NCBI GenBank assembly: GCA_023442945.1
Contig: JAEZWW010000010.1
Span: forward strand, 1 to 56,165
Direction: 5' to 3'
Source of the DNA: Pseudomonadota bacterium
Lineage (GTDB): Bacteria > Pseudomonadota > Gammaproteobacteria > Burkholderiales > Burkholderiaceae_C
Length of the DNA: 56,165 bases
Position numbers and translations under genes: made by a program. Position 1 is the stretch's first letter. Each line of letters opens with the position of its first letter. The notes below the pieces were generated by a model. The model made no database searches. It saw only the letters and a program-made list of their open reading frames with translations, and was not told the DNA's origin. Below, one piece after another: positions 1 through 8,469 of the stretch.

Positions 1-506
1 GTGCGCGCGGTGTCGGCCTCGGTGCGCGACACCGCGGCCTGTGCGACCAGCGCCGCCATGCGCGCCGCGTCGGTGCGCGCCAGCGCGGCCTGCGCACGCG
101 CCTGCGCCAGCTGCGCTTGCACCTGGGCAATCTCATCGGGCCGCTTGCCGGTCTGCAGGTTGGCCGACTGCGCGGCCGCCGCGTCGCGCTGCGCTTCGGC
201 CGTCTGCAGCGCGTCGCGCTCGGACGCGTCGTCCAGTGCAAACAGGGGCGCGCCCTGGGCCACGGCGTCACCCGCGCGCACCGCCAGGTGCTGCAGCCGG
301 CCCGCGACCGGCGCGGCCACGTAGACGTAGTCCCCCTCGGCGTAACCGGCCCAAGCGTCCGGCGCCGGCGGGCTGCACGCGGCCAGACCCGCGCTGCCGG
401 CCAGCAGCCAGCCCAGGCGCCGCCAACGCTGCCCTGGTCGCCTGGCGCGGCGCGGTGTTGCGGCGCAGGGTGCCGGGGCGGGCGTGTGCGCATCACGAGG
501 GGACAT
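1..506 (-). CDS. HlyD-type periplasmic adaptor subunit of an efflux system (3' end outside window)
   Basis: Partial gene: the ATG is at 506-504 and the frame runs open off the window start, giving about 168 residues. The N-terminus has an arginine-rich stretch, a hydrophobic segment and a lipobox (LAAC) near residue 47, so it is probably an inner-membrane-anchored lipoprotein. Next comes a biotinyl-lipoyl-like half motif (VAAPVAGRLQHLAVRAGDAV) and then a long alanine/glutamine-rich helical stretch, the order typical of HlyD/YbhG membrane-fusion proteins that link an ABC or RND pump to an outer-membrane channel. The start overlaps the end of the upstream tetR gene by 14 bp, with AGGAGT just before it, so the two are probably co-transcribed and the regulator controls the pump. 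The transporter itself would lie outside the window. Confidence 0.85.
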   Translation of the reverse strand, partial: MSPRDAHTPAPAPCAATPRRARRPGQRWRRLGWLLAGSAGLAACSPPAPDAWAGYAEGDYVYVAAPVAGRLQHLAVRAGDAVAQGAPLFALDDASERDALQTAEAQRDAAAAQSANLQTGKRPDEIAQVQAQLAQARAQAALARTDAARMAALVAQAAVSRTEADTAR

Positions 507-1137
507 GCGGGACTCCTGAGGTCAGCGCTTGCAAGGCCAGCGCGATGCGTTCGTCGATCGCCGCGTCGGACAGCACCTGCGGCTGGACCAGCGGTTGCGC
601 AAAAGCCGGCAGCAGGCCGGTGTCGCGCATGGCGGACGCGGCCAGCACCGGCGCCAGAACAGCGCCGAAGAGGAAGGTCGCGCGCAGCAGCGGCGGCTGC
701 GGGCCGAGTTGGCCCGCCTGTTCGGCCTCGGCCAACAGGGCCAGCACCAGCTCGACGTGGCGCGGCAGGTTGCGCGCGATGAAATCGGTGGCGACCGGGT
801 GGCCGGCCTGCGCGTCGCCCATCACGCGGCGCAGCAGCGGGGCGTGTTCGCGCAGGAAGCGCGCAATGACGACCAGCGTGCTGCGCAGGCGCTCCAGCGG
901 CGGGCCGGGTTGGTGCGCCGGCGCGCTCATCTGGCTGAAAAGCTCTTCGTAGAAGCCCTGCAACACCTGGCGCAGGAAGTCGTCCTTGCTCTCAAAGTGG
1001 TAGTGGAACATGCCCGCCGTGACACCCGCGTGCGCCGCGACGGCGCGCACCGACAGGCCGGCGCAACCGAGTTCGGGGTACAGCGCAGCGCCGCTGGCCA
1101 GCAGCGCCTGATCCTGGTGGCGGGAGGGACGAGGCAT
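493..1137 (-). CDS. TetR/AcrR family transcriptional regulator
   Basis: 214 residues, the usual TetR length. The N-terminal helix-turn-helix is clear (residues about 10-60: GLSVRAVAAHAGVTAGMFHYHFESKDDFL, with the family's T-x-x-x-(F/L)-Y-x-H-F-x-x-K pattern). The C-terminal ligand-binding half is alanine/leucine-rich and not diagnostic. It reads into the overlapping HlyD adaptor gene, so it most likely represses that efflux operon and itself. A short palindrome (CCAAT-A-ATTGG) lies 37 bp upstream of the start and could be its operator. Confidence 0.9.
   Translation of the reverse strand: MPRPSRHQDQALLASGAALYPELGCAGLSVRAVAAHAGVTAGMFHYHFESKDDFLRQVLQGFYEELFSQMSAPAHQPGPPLERLRSTLVVIARFLREHAPLLRRVMGDAQAGHPVATDFIARNLPRHVELVLALLAEAEQAGQLGPQPPLLRATFLFGAVLAPVLAASAMRDTGLLPAFAQPLVQPQVLSDAAIDERIALALQALTSGVPHVPS
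512..517 (-). promoter_or_regulatory. Ribosome binding site of the HlyD adaptor, inside the tetR coding end
   Basis: Reads AGGAGT on the minus strand, six bases before the ATG at 506. It lies inside the last codons of the tetR gene and decides the adaptor start, which otherwise has no upstream non-coding space. Confidence 0.7.
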
Positions 1138-1173
1138 GACGCGGTGAATTTTGCGCCGTTTCTGGTCGCATGT

Positions 1174-1184
1174 CCAATAATTGG
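1174..1184. promoter_or_regulatory. Candidate operator palindrome upstream of tetR
   Basis: CCAATAATTGG is a perfect 5+1+5 inverted repeat placed 37 bp before the tetR start, in the only AT-rich patch of the 100-bp gap to the Crp/Fnr gene. Position fits autoregulation by the neighbouring TetR protein. Short palindromes also arise by chance, so this is tentative. Confidence 0.3.
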
Positions 1185-1237
1185 CAACAAGAAGCGCCCT
1201 CGGCGCTGGCCTGCGGCCTGCGCCGGCCGGGTTCAGC

Positions 1238-1996
1238 TCAGATCAAGGGCAGCACGCGCAGCGGGCGCGCAGCGTAATCGGCCAACTCGGCCAGGGCATC
1301 GGCTTTGACGATGCGCAGGCGGCCGTCGCGGATCTCGTGCAGGCCCAGCTGCGTCAGCTTGCGCAGCGTCTTGTTGGTGTGCACCAGCGACAGGCCCAGC
1401 GCGTCGGCGATGTGTTGCTGCGTCAGCGGGAAGTCGAAACTGCCGTCCGCCGCCGTCAGGCCCACGCGTTCGGCGCGGCGCGACAGGCGGATCAGCAGCG
1501 CGGCGATGCGCTCGGCCGCGTTGCGCTGGCCCACGGTCACCAGGTTCTCGTCGACCAGCTGCTCTTCCGTGGCGCAAAGCCAGGTGATGTCGTAACCCAG
1601 TTTGGGGTAGCTGTGAAAGAAATCCCACAGGCCGGACTGCGGGAACACGCACAGTTGCACATCGGTCAGCGCTTCCACGCCGTGCGTGGCGGCTTCGGCA
1701 AACTCGGCCTGCAGCCCGACAAAGTCGCCCGGCAGCAGGAAGTTGAGGATCTGCCGGCGCCCGTCCGACAGCGACTTGAAGCGAAACGCCCAGCCCGAGT
1801 ACACGGTGAACAGGTGCGAGGTCACGCTCAGCTCCGTGATCACGGGCCGACCCGCGCGCACGGTGCGCGTGCCGCTGCGAAAGGCCTGGATGCAGGCCAG
1901 CTCTTCCGCCGTCACGGGCAGAAAGCCATCGCGGCGGCGCAGCCGGCAATCGGCGCAGGCGGCAGGGGGGTGGTCAGGGGAGGTGGGGCGGTTCAT
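1238..1996 (-). CDS. Crp/Fnr family transcriptional regulator
   Basis: About 252 residues from the ATG at 1996 (an in-frame GTG at 2020 would add eight). A cyclic-nucleotide-binding-type beta-roll is recognisable in the middle (HLFTVYSGWAFRFKSLSDGRRQILNFLLPGDFVGL), followed by a long dimer helix and a C-terminal winged helix with the recognition segment LTQQHIADALGLSLVHTNKTLRKL. Two N-terminal cysteines form a CxxC, but the further spaced cysteines of Fnr are missing, so an oxygen-sensing [4Fe-4S] role is not supported. It stands alone between two tetR genes, with no obvious target. The ligand is unknown. Confidence 0.85.
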   Translation of the reverse strand: MNRPTSPDHPPAACADCRLRRRDGFLPVTAEELACIQAFRSGTRTVRAGRPVITELSVTSHLFTVYSGWAFRFKSLSDGRRQILNFLLPGDFVGLQAEFAEAATHGVEALTDVQLCVFPQSGLWDFFHSYPKLGYDITWLCATEEQLVDENLVTVGQRNAAERIAALLIRLSRRAERVGLTAADGSFDFPLTQQHIADALGLSLVHTNKTLRKLTQLGLHEIRDGRLRIVKADALAELADYAARPLRVLPLI

Positions 1997-2111
1997 GGCA
2001 GTAAGCGTTTTTTCTACCACAGCCCGTCATGCAGAGGCGCATACCCCTGCCGGCAACAGGCTGGCGGCGGGCCCGAGTACGGCCGCTTTCAGCGCCCCTT
2101 CAGCAACCGAT

Positions 2112-2714
2112 TCACCGGCCCATCAAACCGCCGTCCAGCAGGGCGATCACCTCGTCGGCGAACTGCGGGTAGCTCAACTCGCCACCGGGGCGCAGCCAGG
2201 TGAAGGTCCAGTTGATCATGCCGAACAGCGTCATCGCGATCGCGGTCTGGTTGCCGGCGTGGATGCGCTCCGGGTAGGCGCGGCGCAGAAAGCGCGTGAC
2301 GGCCGACACCACGTCGCGCTGGCGGTTCAGGATCACTTCGCGCTGCTCGTCGCCCAAAAACTGCGTGCTGCCCAGCAGGGCCGCGTGGCGCGTGGCCGAG
2401 GTTTCGTATTCGCGCAGGAAGGCGCGCACCAGCTCGTGCAGGGTGGCGCGCTCGTCCAGCCCGCCGCGCTGCGCCGTGGCCTGCACCTGGCCGATGATGA
2501 CCAGCAGCTTTTGCGTGTAGCGGTCCAGCAGGTCGAACAGGATCGCCTCTTTGCTCTCGTAATAGTGGTAGAGCCGCGCCTTCGACGTGCCACCGGCGGC
2601 AGCGATGTCGTTCATGCTGGTGGCGGGGTAGCTTTGCTGCGCGAAGCAGATGGCCGCAACGTTCAGGATCTCGTCGCGGCGCACGCCGTGGGCGGCGGAA
2701 ATGGGTCTTGCCAT
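2112..2714 (-). CDS. TetR/AcrR family transcriptional regulator
   Basis: 200 residues from the ATG at 2714; a GTG at 2735 is an alternative. The helix-turn-helix is textbook (ATSMNDIAAAGGTSKARLYHYYESKEAIL, residues about 28-57 from the chosen start). The ligand domain contains NWTFTWLRPGGELSYPQFAD, a pattern seen in regulators of fatty-acid or aromatic acyl-CoA catabolism (PaaR/FadR-like TetR proteins). That assignment is only suggestive, since no catabolic genes are adjacent. It follows cca on the same strand with a dispersed repeat between them. Confidence 0.88.
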   Translation of the reverse strand: MARPISAAHGVRRDEILNVAAICFAQQSYPATSMNDIAAAGGTSKARLYHYYESKEAILFDLLDRYTQKLLVIIGQVQATAQRGGLDERATLHELVRAFLREYETSATRHAALLGSTQFLGDEQREVILNRQRDVVSAVTRFLRRAYPERIHAGNQTAIAMTLFGMINWTFTWLRPGGELSYPQFADEVIALLDGGLMGR

Positions 2715-2750
2715 CGCGCGATTATCGCCATTCACCGACCGCGCGGTTGG

Positions 2751-2819
2751 TTTTTGATTTTCAAGCGATTTCGGCCTGCGGCCCTACAACCACCTGCGCA
2801 GACAGCTATGCTTTTGATA
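2751..2819 (-). repeat. Dispersed GATAGCTG-type repeat, copy 1
   Basis: On the minus strand it reads ATCAAAAGCATAGCTG, then TGCGCAGGTGG, TTGTAGGGCC and a T/A-rich tail. The family pattern is GATAGCTG..(G)CGCAGATGG..GTAGGGCCA..GGCC plus a short A/T tail, about 60-70 bp. This copy overlaps the last codons of cca: the TAG stop of cca (2808-2806) is the TAG of the repeat's ATAGCTG. Confidence 0.8.
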
Positions 2820-4107
2820 CTTCTTCGGTTTCGCCGTCGCCCGTCATCCACGCCGCCACGGCTTGCGCACGGGCTTGCGCCACGGCCTTGCCAATGGCTT
2901 CGCCGCGCGCACCGCGGGCCTGCGCGGCGGCGGCGATCTGCGCCGTGTCCACGGCTTGCGCGGCGGCCAGCGCGGCCAGCAGGCGCGGGCGCTGCGGGTA
3001 GGCGTTGTCTTCCATGCCCAGCCGACCGCGCGCGTCGCATTCGCAGGCCAGCAGCGCGTCGGCAAAGCGCGCCGGTTTGCGGAAGGCGTCGCAACGCTCC
3101 AGCAGGCGCACGGTGGCGGCGGCGTTCAGCTCGCCGCTGCGGTGGATGTTGCCGTGCTCGCGCGCCACGACGTTGGCCAGGTCGGTGCAGTCGGTCGGCA
3201 CGCGCAGGCGTTCGCCCACGGCTTTGAGCAGTTTGGCGCTGCGGATCTCGTGCGCGATGTGGCGCGGCAGCTCGTCCACCGGCGTCGTGCCCTTGCCCAG
3301 GTCGTGCACCAGGCAGGCCCAGCGCACGGGCAAGTCGGCGCCCAGGCGCGCGGCCATCTGCAGCACCATCATCACGTGCACGCCGGTGTCGACCTCGGGG
3401 TGGTATTCGGCGCGCTGCGGCACGCCCCACAGGCGGTCCAGCTCGGGCAAGACGACGCGCAGCGCACCGCAATCGCGCAGCACGTCGAACATGCGCGCCG
3501 GGTGCGTCTCCAGCAGGCCGCGCGCCAATTCCTGCCACACGCGCTCGGGCACCAGGTGGTCGGCCTCGCCGTCGGCGACCATCTCGCGCATCAGCGCCAT
3601 CGTCTCGGGCGCGACGCTGAAGTCGTAAAAGCGCGCCGCAAAGCGCGCCAGCCGCAGGATGCGCACCGGGTCTTCGCGGAAGGCGTCGGTCACGTGGCGC
3701 AGCACCTTGGCCTGCAGGTCGCGCTGGCCGTGGAAGGGGTCGATCAGCGCGGGCTGGGCCTCTGATTTCGAACCATTTTGGCCGCCAGCCCTACTGCCGT
3801 CTGCGCAGGCAGCTATCGCATTGATAGTGAGGTCGCGCCGCGCCAGGTCCTGCTCCAGTGTCACGTCCGGGCTGGTGAAGACGTTGAAGCCCTTGTAGCC
3901 CCGCCCGCTCTTGCGCTCGGTGCGCGCCAAGGCGTATTCCTCGTGCGTCTCGGGGTGCAGGAACACCGGAAAGTCCTTGCCCACCGGCGCGAAGCCGCGC
4001 GCCACCATCTCTTCCGGCGTGGCGCCGACGACGACCCAGTCGTGGTCCTGGACGGGAAGGCCCAGCAAACGGTCGCGCACCGCGCCACCCACCATGTAAA
4101 TCTGCAT
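2806..4107 (-). CDS. cca: tRNA nucleotidyltransferase (CCA-adding enzyme) with HD domain
   Basis: 433 residues. Adds or repairs the 3' CCA of tRNAs. The class II nucleotidyltransferase head is clear at the N-terminus: MVGGAVRDRLLG, then the DHDWVVVG catalytic carboxylate region and RRDLTINAIA at about residue 95. Next come the neck motif (REDPVRILRLARFAARF) and an HD-type phosphohydrolase domain (CLVHDLGKGTTP), as in the multifunctional E. coli-type enzyme. Between INAIA and LIDPF lies an extra glycine/serine-rich stretch of about 15 residues (ACADGSRAGGQNGSKSEAQ), produced by an in-frame copy of the dispersed repeat. The last residues (EEVSKA) and the stop codon come from another copy. Catalytic motifs are intact, so it should be functional. 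Confidence 0.96.
   Translation of the reverse strand: MQIYMVGGAVRDRLLGLPVQDHDWVVVGATPEEMVARGFAPVGKDFPVFLHPETHEEYALARTERKSGRGYKGFNVFTSPDVTLEQDLARRDLTINAIAACADGSRAGGQNGSKSEAQPALIDPFHGQRDLQAKVLRHVTDAFREDPVRILRLARFAARFYDFSVAPETMALMREMVADGEADHLVPERVWQELARGLLETHPARMFDVLRDCGALRVVLPELDRLWGVPQRAEYHPEVDTGVHVMMVLQMAARLGADLPVRWACLVHDLGKGTTPVDELPRHIAHEIRSAKLLKAVGERLRVPTDCTDLANVVAREHGNIHRSGELNAAATVRLLERCDAFRKPARFADALLACECDARGRLGMEDNAYPQRPRLLAALAAAQAVDTAQIAAAAQARGARGEAIGKAVAQARAQAVAAWMTGDGETEEVSKA
3760..3829 (-). repeat. Dispersed GATAGCTG-type repeat, copy 2, inside cca
   Basis: Minus strand reads ACTATCAATGCGATAGCTGC, CTGCGCAGACGG, CAGTAGGGCTGGCGGCC and an A/T tail. It lies fully within the cca reading frame and adds codons between the RRDLTINA motif and the LIDPF motif without a stop. 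Confidence 0.8.
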
Positions 4108-4328
4108 CGGGGCAGTGTAGGGCTTGGCCGCGCGGAGACCACGTCAACCTACCGTGGGCCGACTGCGCTCCGCACGCCGAACGTCGCCCATGCGGGACAC
4201 GGTATGGTCGGGCCAGCGCAGGGACCAGGCCGATGACCCGGCCCGCGAACACTTTGTAACGACGCGGCTTAACCCCGGGAGTACCCGCGCACCGTTCAAG
4301 CTCAGACATTCACCGACCGGACCCCACC

Positions 4329-6077
4329 ATGAACGATTTCTCCCCTGCCCTGCCCGGCACCAGCGCCCTCCGCCTGAAGGCCCGGCGCTCGCACGCCACC
4401 GTGGCCACGCTGGTCCTCGCCAGCCTGCTCGGCGCGTGCAGCGCACCCGTGCAGCAAGAAGCGGCCGCGTCACGCGCGACCCACGACACCGCCGCCGGGG
4501 CACCCCCCGCCGCTGCGCCAGCGCCGGCTTACGCCGCGGTCGCACCGCAGGCGGGCTTGGCCCGCTCCCGCGCCAACGTCGCGCAAAAGAGGGTGATGCC
4601 GCCCCGGGTGCCCGAGCGTGCCCTGCCCAGCCGCGACACCGAGCGCTACGACACCACCAAGGACAACCCGGTCAAGCTGACGACGGCAGACGCCGTCTCC
4701 ACCCTCAGCCTGGACGTGGACACCGGCAGCTACAGCAACGTGCGCCGATTTCTCAAGCAGGGCAAGCTGCCACCGGCCGATGCCGTGCGCGTCGAAGAGC
4801 TGATCAACTACTTCCCGTTTGACTACCCCAACCGGCCCACGGGCAAGGCGCCGTTCGGCGTCAGCACCGAGGTGGCGCCCGCACCCTGGAACGCCAAACA
4901 CCTGCTGCTGCGCGTGGGCGTCAAGGCCGTGGACGCGCAAAGCGGCCAGATGCCGCCGGCCAACCTGGTGTTTCTGGTCGATGTGTCGGGCTCGATGAGC
5001 TCGGCCGACAAGCTGCCGCTGGTGCAGGCCACGCTGCGCATGCTGACCGAGCAGCTGCGCCCGCAGGACTCGGTCAGCATCGTCACCTACTCCGGCAAGG
5101 TCGAGCTGGCGCTGCCCGCCACCAACGACAAGCAAAAGATCCTGGGCGTGGTCGGCGCCCTGCAGGCCAGCGGCTCCACCGCCGGTGGCCAGGCGCTGGC
5201 CATGGCGTATGAGCAGGCGCGCGCCGCCTTCAAGCCCGGCGGCATCAACCGCATCCTGATGGCGACGGACGGCGACTTCAACGTGGGCGTGTCCAGCGTC
5301 GACCAGATCAAATCCACGGTGGCGCGCGAGCGCGCGGGCGGCGTGTCGCTGACCATGCTGGGCTTTGGCCAGGGCAACTACAACGAACCCATGATGCAGC
5401 AGCTGGCCCAGGTCGGTAACGGCAACTACAGCTACATCGACTCGGCCACCGAGGCGCGCAAGGTGCTGGTCGAAGAGCTGTCGTCCACCTTCAACACCGT
5501 GGCGGCCGACGTGAAGCTGCAGCTCGAGTTCAACCCCGCCACCGTCGCCGAATGGCGCCTGATCGGCTACGAAAACCGCCTGCTGGCCGAGGCCGACTTC
5601 CGCAACGACCAGGTCGACGCCGTTGAAATTGGCGCCGGCAAATCCGTCACCGCCTTGTACGAGCTAACGCCTGTAGGCCAGGCCACGCTGCACGCGCCGC
5701 GCCGCTACGGCCAAGCCAACGCCGCCACGGCGCCCGGCAAGGCGGGCGAGTTGGCCGAATGGCGCGTGCGCTACAAGGCGCCAGGCCAAGCCCAGGCCAA
5801 GGAAATCAGCCAGCCGATCACCGTGCCCGGCGCCGGCGCGGCCCCCACGGCCGACTTCCAATTCGCTGCCGCGGTGGCCGGCTTTGGCCAGCTGCTGCGC
5901 ACCAGCCCTTTCACCGGCCAATGGACTTACGACGACGCCTTGGCCCTGGCCCGCGCCGGCCGCGGCACCGACGCGCAGGGCTACCGCGCGGAATTCGTGC
6001 AGTTGGTCGAAACGGCGCGTTCGTTGGCGCCGAAAGCGCCGGGCGCTGCCCGACCCGGGAACCTGCAAGCGCCTTGA
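4329..6077 (+). CDS. YfbK-like von Willebrand factor A domain lipoprotein
   Basis: 582 residues, matching E. coli YfbK in length and layout. The N-terminus has a signal sequence ending in a lipobox (LLGAC, Cys at about 37), so it should be a lipoprotein. A conserved N-terminal domain follows (SLDVDTGSYSNVRRFLKQGK ... VEELINYFPFDYP). The VWA domain (about residues 210-390) has an intact MIDAS (VDVSGSMSS, a later T and D in MATDGDFNVG). The C-terminal third fits DUF3520. VWA proteins of this type bind other proteins in a metal-dependent way; the partner is not known. It is divergent from cca, with about 220 bp between the starts. Confidence 0.9.
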   Translation: MNDFSPALPGTSALRLKARRSHATVATLVLASLLGACSAPVQQEAAASRATHDTAAGAPPAAAPAPAYAAVAPQAGLARSRANVAQKRVMPPRVPERALPSRDTERYDTTKDNPVKLTTADAVSTLSLDVDTGSYSNVRRFLKQGKLPPADAVRVEELINYFPFDYPNRPTGKAPFGVSTEVAPAPWNAKHLLLRVGVKAVDAQSGQMPPANLVFLVDVSGSMSSADKLPLVQATLRMLTEQLRPQDSVSIVTYSGKVELALPATNDKQKILGVVGALQASGSTAGGQALAMAYEQARAAFKPGGINRILMATDGDFNVGVSSVDQIKSTVARERAGGVSLTMLGFGQGNYNEPMMQQLAQVGNGNYSYIDSATEARKVLVEELSSTFNTVAADVKLQLEFNPATVAEWRLIGYENRLLAEADFRNDQVDAVEIGAGKSVTALYELTPVGQATLHAPRRYGQANAATAPGKAGELAEWRVRYKAPGQAQAKEISQPITVPGAGAAPTADFQFAAAVAGFGQLLRTSPFTGQWTYDDALALARAGRGTDAQGYRAEFVQLVETARSLAPKAPGAARPGNLQAP

Positions 6078-6117
6078 TGGCGGGCGGGCTCGGGCGCCAC
6101 GGCCTGCCCGCCTTGCC

Positions 6118-6750
6118 TCAGCGCTGCGCCGTCACCAGGCGCAGCGCCAGGCCTGTGAAGACCAGCGCCGCCATGCGGTTGAGCCCGCGTTGCGCGCGGG
6201 CCGAGCGCGCCAGGCGGGCGCGCAGCGCATCGGCCGCCAGGATCACCGCCGCGAACACCAGCGCCCCGGCGGCGATGAAGAGCAGGCCCAGCGACACGAT
6301 CTGCAGCACCACGCCGCCTTGCGCAGGCACCACGAACTGCGGCAGCAGGGCCAAAAAGAACAGCAGCACCTTGGGGTTGGTCAGGTTCATGACCACGCCG
6401 CGCCCCACCAGCCGCCACCAGGACTGCGGCGGCGCCGCGCCCGCCGTTTCGGCCTGCACGCTGGCCGGCGCGCGCCAGGCGCCCCAGGCCAGGTACAGCA
6501 GGTAGGCGGCGCCGGCCAGCTTGAGCACGGTGAAGGCCGTGGCCGATGCGGCGAACACCGCCGCCAGCCCCAGCGCCACGGCCAGGGTGTGGACCAACAC
6601 GCCCAGCATCAGCCCCGTCAGCACGGCGAACCCGGCGCGCCGCCCCTGCGACGCCGAGATCATCAGCAAGAACAGGTTGTCCGGCCCGGGCGCGAGGGCC
6701 AGCAGGAGCGACAGACTGAAAAAGGCGAAAGCGGTGTCGGGCGAAAGCAT
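6118..6750 (-). CDS. LysE/RhtB family amino-acid exporter
   Basis: 210 residues with five to six hydrophobic segments. The family signatures are present: LALAPGPDNLFLLM near residue 20 and NLTNPKVLLFFLALLPQF near residue 122. Members export amino acids or small amines such as homoserine, threonine or leucine; the substrate cannot be read from sequence. Convergent with the VWA gene (40 bp apart) and divergent from the MBL-fold gene. Confidence 0.9.
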   Translation of the reverse strand: MLSPDTAFAFFSLSLLLALAPGPDNLFLLMISASQGRRAGFAVLTGLMLGVLVHTLAVALGLAAVFAASATAFTVLKLAGAAYLLYLAWGAWRAPASVQAETAGAAPPQSWWRLVGRGVVMNLTNPKVLLFFLALLPQFVVPAQGGVVLQIVSLGLLFIAAGALVFAAVILAADALRARLARSARAQRGLNRMAALVFTGLALRLVTAQR

Positions 6751-6902
6751 GGTGGGGCGTGCAAGTCAGGCCCCGATTTTGACCGGGCGCGCAGGCTACG
6801 CCGGATCGAACGCCGCGTCGCCCTGCGATGAGCGAGCAGCATCGCCCGGCAATACCCCCGACCCCAGCAGGTGTAAAGCCTGCCCACGACACTGCACCGG
6901 CT

Positions 6903-8048
6903 ATGAAATCCATGGGTCAACGCGCCACCGGCGCCCGGCTGGAACGCATGCGCGCCTCGCCCGCGTGGGCGGGCGAAGGCTTTCGCAACCTTTACCCCGT
7001 CGCGCCGGGCCTGCGCGCCCCGGCGGTGCCGATGCCGTCGATCCGCGAGATGCTGTGGAGCCACGGCAGCCACCGCGTGCCGCCCGGCCCACTGCCGGTC
7101 GCCGACCCGCGCGCGCTGTGGCTGCGCCCACCGGATTCGGGCCTGCGCGCGACCTGGCTCGGGCATTCCAGCGTGCTGCTGGAAATCGACGGCTGGCGCG
7201 TGCTGACGGACCCGGTGTGGGGGCCGCGCGCGTCGCCGTCGGTGCTGGTCGGGCCCAAGCGCTTTCAGCCGGCGCCGGTGGCCTTGCGCGACGTGCCTGA
7301 GGTGGACGCCATCGTCATCTCGCACGACCACTACGACCACCTGGACTACCCCACCATCAAGGCGCTGGCGCGCAGCCGCGTGCCCTTCATCACCGCGCTG
7401 GGTGTGGGCGCGCACCTGCAGGCCTGGGGCATTGCGCCCGAACGCATCCACGAACTGGACTGGTGGGAAAGCCACCGCGTGGCCGGCACCGGCCTGACGG
7501 TGACGGCGGCGCCGTCGCAGCATTTCAGCGGGCGCGGGCTGAAGACGCGCAACAGCACGCTGTGGTCGTCCATCGTGGTGCGCGGGCCGCGCCATGCGGT
7601 GTTCTTCAGCGGCGACACCGGCCTGACGGGCGAATACCAAACGATCGCCGAACGCTTGGGCCCGTTCGACCTGGCGCTGCTGGAAATCGGCGCCTACCAC
7701 CCGGCCTGGGGCGACATCCACCTGGGGCCCGACCACGCGCTGGAAGCGCTGGCGCTGCTGGGCCACCCGCCGCTGTTGCCCGTTCATTGGGGTACGTTCG
7801 CGCTGGCGATGCACGACTGGGACCAGCCGGCCGAGCGCCTGCTGGAACTGGCCCCACGGCAACCCGCGCCGCTGCTGATGCCGCGCCTGGGTGGCGCCGT
7901 CGAGCCAGCGCACGCCGAAGCGATCGAGCCGTGGTGGCGCGCGGTGAAGGCGGCCGAGCGCAAGGCCTGCGGCGCGCAGCCAGCGCCCGAGCCCGCGCCG
8001 CCCGCGTCGGTGCGACCCGGCACCGAGCCCGACTGGCCCGCCGACTGA
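6903..8048 (+). CDS. MBL-fold metallohydrolase, NAPE-PLD-like
   Basis: 381 residues from the ATG at 6903; in-frame ATGs at 6828 and 6912 are alternatives and none has a clear ribosome binding site. Metal-binding motif SHDHYDHLDYPT (HxHxDH) is intact, with a preceding WLGHSSVLLEIDGWRVLTDPV and later FFSGDTG and PVHWGTF. This arrangement is typical of the N-acyl-phosphatidylethanolamine phospholipase D-like branch of the beta-lactamase fold. In bacteria the substrate is generally unknown. The C-terminus is proline/alanine-rich and probably disordered. Confidence 0.88.
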   Translation: MKSMGQRATGARLERMRASPAWAGEGFRNLYPVAPGLRAPAVPMPSIREMLWSHGSHRVPPGPLPVADPRALWLRPPDSGLRATWLGHSSVLLEIDGWRVLTDPVWGPRASPSVLVGPKRFQPAPVALRDVPEVDAIVISHDHYDHLDYPTIKALARSRVPFITALGVGAHLQAWGIAPERIHELDWWESHRVAGTGLTVTAAPSQHFSGRGLKTRNSTLWSSIVVRGPRHAVFFSGDTGLTGEYQTIAERLGPFDLALLEIGAYHPAWGDIHLGPDHALEALALLGHPPLLPVHWGTFALAMHDWDQPAERLLELAPRQPAPLLMPRLGGAVEPAHAEAIEPWWRAVKAAERKACGAQPAPEPAPPASVRPGTEPDWPAD

Positions 8049-8065
8049 GCTGGCGCGCCACGCGT

Positions 8066-8449
8066 TCAGGCCGCGGCGATCGCCTCGATCTCCAGCAGCC
8101 AGCGGCTGTCGAAGATGCCGGTGATGATCACCGTCAGCGCCGGCGTGTGCGCGCCCAGCGCCTGCTGGCGCGCCACGCGGTTGGCCAGGGTGTCGTCACG
8201 CGAAGCCAGGAAGGTCGTGACCTTGACCAGGTGGCTGGCGTCCATGCCTGCGGCGCGCAGCTGGGCCATGACGTTGCGCCAGGCCAGCGCGGCCTGCGCC
8301 TCAAAGCCGTCCGGGACGTCGCCTTCGGGCGTTGCGGGGATCTGGCCGCTGACGAACAGCCAGCGCTGCACGCCTTCGACCTGCAGCGCCTGGGCGTAAC
8401 CGCCGGCGGCTGGCGGCGCGTCGGCGGCGTTGATGGCTTGTGTCTTCAT
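8066..8449 (-). CDS. RidA family protein
   Basis: 127 residues starting at the ATG at 8449 (MKTQAINAADAPPAAGGYAQ). Contains the RidA/YjgF pattern: GYAQALQV, LFVSGQIP, WRNVMAQLRAAGM, LVKVTTFL and the C-terminal LLEIEAIAA. Canonical RidA (enamine/imine deaminase) has an arginine near position 105 in a RxxV motif. Here the corresponding stretch is HTPALTVIITGIFDSRWLLEIE, so it belongs to a variant subgroup and its substrate may differ. It starts 20 bp after the GST stop and is probably in one operon with it. Confidence 0.85.
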   Translation of the reverse strand: MKTQAINAADAPPAAGGYAQALQVEGVQRWLFVSGQIPATPEGDVPDGFEAQAALAWRNVMAQLRAAGMDASHLVKVTTFLASRDDTLANRVARQQALGAHTPALTVIITGIFDSRWLLEIEAIAAA

Positions 8450-8469
8450 GGTGTGATCTTGCACGCGGA

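Noticed and set aside
1238..1996. Oxygen-sensing Fnr/Anr protein
   Set aside because: Only a CxxC is present at the N-terminus; the other iron-sulphur ligands with Fnr spacing are missing.
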